DNA of 40,910 bases, taken from contig JACQZJ010000155.1 of NCBI GenBank assembly GCA_016213895.1, positions 12,273-53,182 on the forward strand, read 5' to 3'. Positions 37,525 to 40,910 of the stretch are shown here, one piece after another; the first letter of the stretch is position 1, and the number at the start of each line of letters is the position of its first letter. The notes under the pieces are model-generated. The model ran no database searches, had not been told where the DNA came from, and was given only the letters and a program-made list of their open reading frames with translations. The position numbers and the translations under genes are program-made. Origin of the DNA: Planctomycetota bacterium. GTDB taxonomy: Bacteria; Planctomycetota; B15-G4; JADJEK01.

Positions 37525-37932
37525 ATGAAGCGCTACACGCAGATCTCGGTCTTCACGGACAACAGGCCCGGGACCATGGCCCGCATCACCGCGGCGCTGG
37601 CGGGCGAGGGCATCCACATCCTCGGCATCGCGGCCTGGGGCGAGGTCGACCACGGCGCCATCCGCATGGTCGTCGACGAGCCGCTCAAGGCGCTGCACTT
37701 GCTCGGCGAGGGCGGTCTGCCGTGCACCGAGACCACGGTCCTTGGCGTGCGCCTCCCTGACCATCCGGCGGCCATGAATGACGTGGCGGCCGCCCTGGCG
37801 CGCAAGAAGGTCAACATCGACTACTGCTACGGCTCGGACTCGAGCGAGGGGAGCATGCTCTTCCTCAGGGTCTCCAGCCTCAAGGCGGCGGAAGAGGCCC
37901 TGAAGCCTCGCAAGCCGGCACGGAAGCGGTAG
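37525..37932 (+). CDS. Double ACT-domain protein
   Basis: A 135-residue protein made of two ACT modules and nothing else. The first begins YTQISVFTDNRPGTMARI with GEGIHILGIAAW; the second has GVRLPDHPAAMNDVAAAL and NIDYCYGS. ACT pairs of this size bind amino acids as stand-alone regulators. Which ligand is bound is unknown. ATG 37525 is preferred over an in-frame TTG at 37495 because conservation starts there. Its 3' end overlaps the convergent YfhO-like gene by 53 bases. Confidence 0.82.
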   Translation: MKRYTQISVFTDNRPGTMARITAALAGEGIHILGIAAWGEVDHGAIRMVVDEPLKALHLLGEGGLPCTETTVLGVRLPDHPAAMNDVAAALARKKVNIDYCYGSDSSEGSMLFLRVSSLKAAEEALKPRKPARKR

Positions 37933-40642
37933 GGGACTTCGCGCCAGCCGCCTGCTCCGCCGGCCGCCGGCGGTCGTGCGCGATGCCGAGCAGCAGTCCA
38001 AGCAGCGCCAGGCCGAGGCCGGCGAGGCTCAGGGGCAAGCCCGCCGCCACGCTCCTTGGCCGGTACTCCAGGACGATCTCCCGGACGTTCCGGCCAAACG
38101 GCACGGCGCGGAAGGCGTGATCCGCGAGCAGCACGGGCGCGGCCTCGCCGTCGACCGTGGCTTCCCAGCCGGGCGCGTAGGAATCGAGCAGGACGAGAAT
38201 CCCGGCGCTCGACCCGCCGGACAGGCGCACGACGACGCGCTCGGGCTCCTCGGTCGCGATCTCCGCCGCGGGCAGGTCCGCGGCCGCGCACAGGCCGCAG
38301 TCCGGCAGCTCCCCGCCCTCGAGCAGCACGGTCGCGCGTGCATCGAAGTCCGGCGCGAGCAGCCGGTCGAGGCGCGCCGCGTCTCCGAGCAGGCGGCCGT
38401 CCTCCGCGGCCGCGACCGTGAAGGCGCGCGGCAGGGCGCGCTCGTTCCGCAGCACGAAGCAGGCGCCGAAGCGGAGGTCGAGCACGATGCCGGGAGGCAG
38501 CGGCGCCGGCGGCTCGCCGCAGCCCAGGATGGCGCGGACGCCCATGAGGTCGAGGGCGCGCGAGGCGAGGTGCTCGGGCCGCGACAGCGGCGGGATGTAC
38601 ACGCTGCCTCCCAGGCGCCAGGACGGGTCGATGCGCTCGGCGATCTGCAGGAAGCGCCGCGGCGGCGAAACGGTGTAGCACCACGCGTCCAGCAGGCCGT
38701 AGCAGCCCGCGACATTGGGCGGCAGGGGCACGGTGACGGGCGACGGCTGGCCGCCGGCGTCGTAGCGCGCGAGCCTGCCGTCCCGCGCGCAGGTGCGCCG
38801 CAGGTGTTCGATGAGAGGATGGCCGCCGAGGAAGCCCGCGGCGGGCTGCGCGCCGGTGAGCGGCAGGGCGACGAGCAGCAGGTCAACGCCGGCCACGACC
38901 AGCGCGGGGCCCATGCGCCAGATCGGCCTGAGCCGGGTGGCCAGGAGGAAGAGCGCCGCGGCCGAGAGGGCGCCGGCCGCGCCCGCGCGCAGGAGGACGC
39001 CGCGCACCAGCTCCGCGTTCGCCGCGAGCGCCCCTGCGGGAATCGCTCCGCCGGTCCCGAGTTCGTGGCCGACCTCTCGCGCCCAGGCGGTGAAGGGGGC
39101 GAGCAGCGTGTCATCCGCGGCGAGCGCGGCCATCGCGAGAGCCGCAGCCGCGGCGGCGAGAAGCAACGCCGCGAGCGCACGCGCCGTGCGGCGCGCGCCG
39201 CCTCGAACCACGACCGAGAGGCCCAGGCCAGCGAGGCAGCAGCAGGCGAAAACGAGCGCGCCGAGCGCGCGGCGCGGGTCCGCGCCCGCGAAGAAGCCGC
39301 TGAAGTAGAGGGGATAGACGAAGGCCGGGACGCCCAGGGCGAAGGCGCCGAACAAGAGCGCGAGGAACGCGAGGAAGCCGCGGCGCGCGGCGCGCGCGAG
39401 CAGGCCGAGCGCGGCCAGGCAAAGCGGCAGGAGGCCGAAGTAGACCGTGTTCTCGACCAGGTTGCCGAGCTGGGCCGGGTCCTCGAGGAGGTCCGCGGGC
39501 GCGAGCGCGAAGAGGCGCGTGAGGTGGAAGATGGAGTGTTGGCACGAGAAGCCGGGCGCGCCGAAGAAGCCCGGAAGGAGCGCGTCCAGCAGGAAGAGCG
39601 GCCGCAGGCCGAACTGCACCTGCTGTTCCGGCGCGCCCAGGCCGCCGCGGTTCGCCCAGGGCATCCACTCCACGGCCGGCAGGTACTGGAGCGACGCGAT
39701 CAGCAGGCCGACGGCGAGCGCGCTGCCGAAGAGGAGCATGCGGCCGAGGAAGGCCCGCTTTCCCGGAGAGGCCAGGAAGACGAGCAAAAGCGCGGCGTGG
39801 GGCGCGAAGGCGAGCAGCACGAGCCGCTGGTTCTCGTTCAGGAAAGGGAGCGCGGCCGTGCCCGCGGCCGCGACCAGGAGCGCCGCGCCCAGGACTCTTG
39901 ACCAGCCGGCCTGCAGGTCGATGACGGCGGCGCGGTACAGGGCAAGCGCGATCCAGCAGAAGATCGTGTAGACCGCGGTCTGCGGCCAGCCGCTCAGCAG
40001 CACGGTGGCTGCGACCAGGGAAAGGAGCGCGAGCTGCGCGAGCGAGCGGCGCTCGAACCAGATCTCGACCAGGAGCAGGCCGAGCGGCAGCCAGGCGAAG
40101 CACGACGCGTACTGGTAGTAGTGCGCGCGCATCAGCAGGTAGGTGGAGAAGCCGAAGGCGAGCCCGCCGAGGAAGGCGCCGGCCGCGTGGCAGCCGATCC
40201 TCCGCAGCAGGAGGAAGGTGAAGAGCGCGGCGAGGAAGTGGTGCAGCGCGGCGAGGAAGCCGTAGGCCCGCTCCGGCGCGAGCCAGCGCATGAGCAGGTG
40301 CGGCGGGTAGAAGACGCCGTAGAGCCCCTGCGCGAGATGCGGCACGCCGCCCGCGCTGGTCGGGTTCCAAAGCGGCAGTTTGCCCGCGCGCCAGGCCGCG
40401 AGCGTGATCGCGTCGTCCGCGCGGAACGAGATGAGCTTGTCCGTGAGGTCGGTCAGCTCGTGGTGCGCCAGCTCGGCTGAGCGCTCGGGGGCAAGCTCCG
40501 CGCGCCACGGCATGAGGCGCTCGCTGTGCAGCGGGATGAACAGCCGGCCGGGCGGGAACGAGCGCCCGAAGATGGCGGCGCTGCAGGCCGCGAAGGCCAG
40601 GAGCACGAGGAGGAGATCGCGCGTGGTTCCCTTGAGCGCCAC
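37880..40642 (-). CDS. YfhO-like polytopic membrane protein
   Basis: A 920-residue inner-membrane protein with about 13 membrane segments in residues 8-600 and one near the C-terminus (LPLSLAGLGLALLGLLLGIA). The first loop carries PLWNPTSAGGVPHLAQG and FYPPHLL, the pattern of YfhO and related GT-C-like proteins that move lipid-linked sugars to outer-face acceptors. Residues about 620-860 form a soluble periplasmic part including LLLDSYAPGWEATVDGE, a YfhO-family signature. The GTG start lies six bases after a candidate -10 (TAGATT). The last residues overlap the ACT gene and are proline-rich, so the true stop may be right but the tail is probably unimportant. Likely links to the glycan pathway. 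Confidence 0.83.
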   Translation of the reverse strand: MALKGTTRDLLLVLLAFAACSAAIFGRSFPPGRLFIPLHSERLMPWRAELAPERSAELAHHELTDLTDKLISFRADDAITLAAWRAGKLPLWNPTSAGGVPHLAQGLYGVFYPPHLLMRWLAPERAYGFLAALHHFLAALFTFLLLRRIGCHAAGAFLGGLAFGFSTYLLMRAHYYQYASCFAWLPLGLLLVEIWFERRSLAQLALLSLVAATVLLSGWPQTAVYTIFCWIALALYRAAVIDLQAGWSRVLGAALLVAAAGTAALPFLNENQRLVLLAFAPHAALLLVFLASPGKRAFLGRMLLFGSALAVGLLIASLQYLPAVEWMPWANRGGLGAPEQQVQFGLRPLFLLDALLPGFFGAPGFSCQHSIFHLTRLFALAPADLLEDPAQLGNLVENTVYFGLLPLCLAALGLLARAARRGFLAFLALLFGAFALGVPAFVYPLYFSGFFAGADPRRALGALVFACCCLAGLGLSVVVRGGARRTARALAALLLAAAAAALAMAALAADDTLLAPFTAWAREVGHELGTGGAIPAGALAANAELVRGVLLRAGAAGALSAAALFLLATRLRPIWRMGPALVVAGVDLLLVALPLTGAQPAAGFLGGHPLIEHLRRTCARDGRLARYDAGGQPSPVTVPLPPNVAGCYGLLDAWCYTVSPPRRFLQIAERIDPSWRLGGSVYIPPLSRPEHLASRALDLMGVRAILGCGEPPAPLPPGIVLDLRFGACFVLRNERALPRAFTVAAAEDGRLLGDAARLDRLLAPDFDARATVLLEGGELPDCGLCAAADLPAAEIATEEPERVVVRLSGGSSAGILVLLDSYAPGWEATVDGEAAPVLLADHAFRAVPFGRNVREIVLEYRPRSVAAGLPLSLAGLGLALLGLLLGIAHDRRRPAEQAAGAKSPTASVPACEASGPLPPP

Positions 40643-40648
40643 GCGGGG

Positions 40649-40654
40649 AATCTA
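40649..40654 (-). promoter_or_regulatory. Candidate -10 for the YfhO-like gene
   Basis: On the minus strand GGTAGATT places TAGATT six bases before the GTG at 40642. As with the genes at 2882 and 34132, the start codon would then be at or near the first base of the transcript. Confidence 0.4.
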
Positions 40655-40678
40655 CCGCGCCCGGGCGCGGGCACCAAA

Positions 40679-40712
40679 AGAGCTGTCAGCTTTCAGCCGT
40701 CAGCTTTCCGCT
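40679..40712. repeat. Short direct repeat, GTCAGCTTTC units
   Basis: GTCAGCTTTCAGCC is followed by GTCAGCTTTCCGC, two 10-base units in tandem with a half unit (AGCTGTCAGC) before them. Repeats of this kind are often scattered in non-coding spacers of related genomes. No gene is seen here. Confidence 0.5.
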
Positions 40713-40758
40713 CGGACCGCGGCTGGCTCCGTCGGCCGCAGGTGAGTTGAACCGGAGC

Positions 40759-40879
40759 GGCCCGCCTCGACCGCGGGCCTCGGGACGGATCGTCGAGCGA
40801 GATGTGATGGGGAGGCCGGCCTCCGCGTGACGCAGTACCCTTGCGGGGTCTGCAAGCGTTTTACGCACTCGTCGAGTGC
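40759..40879. other. Cluster of four inverted repeats before a truncated gene
   Basis: Four perfect inverted repeats follow one another: GGCCCGC/GCGGGCC with a seven-base loop (40759-40779), the palindrome GGAGGCCGGCCTCC (40811-40824), CTTGC/GCAAG with a seven-base loop (40840-40856), and GCACTCG-T-CGAGTGC (40865-40879). AAGGAG and an ATG follow. The density is well above that of other gaps here and suggests a structured leader RNA or the end of a mobile element. No sequence family was recognised. Confidence 0.5.
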
Positions 40880-40896
40880 AGAAGGAGACCGGCCTC

Positions 40897-40910
40897 ATGG
40901 TGCAGTCTAG
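40897..40910 (+). CDS. Start of a gene cut off by the window end
   Basis: ATG at 40897 is preceded at eight bases by AAGGAG (about 40883-40888). Only MVQS can be read before the window ends, so the product is unknown. The hairpin cluster just upstream makes a transposase, reverse transcriptase or attenuated gene possible. Confidence 0.4.

Overview
This is a very GC-rich bacterial chromosome segment, dense in genes with short intergenic gaps. It has no rRNA, recognisable tRNA, CRISPR array or complete insertion sequence. The lineage cannot be fixed from sequence alone. An EF-G of the spdEFG1/mtEFG1 type, secreted multidomain proteins and a sulfatase carrying an extra secreted-protein domain would suit an uncultured planctomycete-like or deltaproteobacteria-like organism; this is inference.

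Layout. (1) 2-5235: four co-directional glycosyltransferase genes (PIG-L/GT2 fusion, two GT2, one GT4). (2) 5318-9991: a PhzF-like isomerase (minus), a secreted transglutaminase-like protein and a lone GT4. (3) 10011-16706: a TPR protein (minus), a 1433-residue P-loop ATPase whose C-terminus resembles a PglZ alkaline-phosphatase-like domain, and a polytopic membrane protein ending in a helix-hairpin-helix DUF4332-like domain (minus). (4) 16810-17636: a GT4 gene broken by an internal deletion. (5) 17660-23466: a secreted beta-helix protein, EF-G with a small P-loop partner, and a secreted sulfatase. (6) 23467-24952: gene remnants around one intact lipoprotein gene, including a decayed second copy of that lipoprotein. 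(7) 24953-35703: the main glycan operon, with GT4, GT4 plus coiled coil, GT2, a GT2-GT4-beta-domain fusion, GT2, a DPM1-like GT2, signal peptidase I and a B12-type radical SAM enzyme. (8) 35909-40642: an ECF sigma factor with its overlapping putative membrane anti-sigma gene, a double-ACT protein and a YfhO-like membrane protein. (9) 40643-40910: a hairpin-rich stretch before a start codon cut off by the window end.

The glycosyltransferases probably build a secreted or surface glycan: GT4 and GT2 enzymes extend it, the DPM1-like enzyme may charge a lipid carrier, and the YfhO-like protein may act on the outer face. No flippase, polymerase or nucleotide-sugar genes lie in the window, so the pathway is incomplete here. 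Five genes share a recurring extended -10 element (TGnTAnnnT) and two more have a -10 without the TG. At three genes the -10 sits only 6-8 bases before the start codon, suggesting leaderless transcripts.

The best candidate for an undescribed system is the 11039-15340 protein, which seems to join in one chain the two activities that BREX phage defence splits between BrxC/PglY (ATPase) and PglZ. No methyltransferase or other BREX gene accompanies it.
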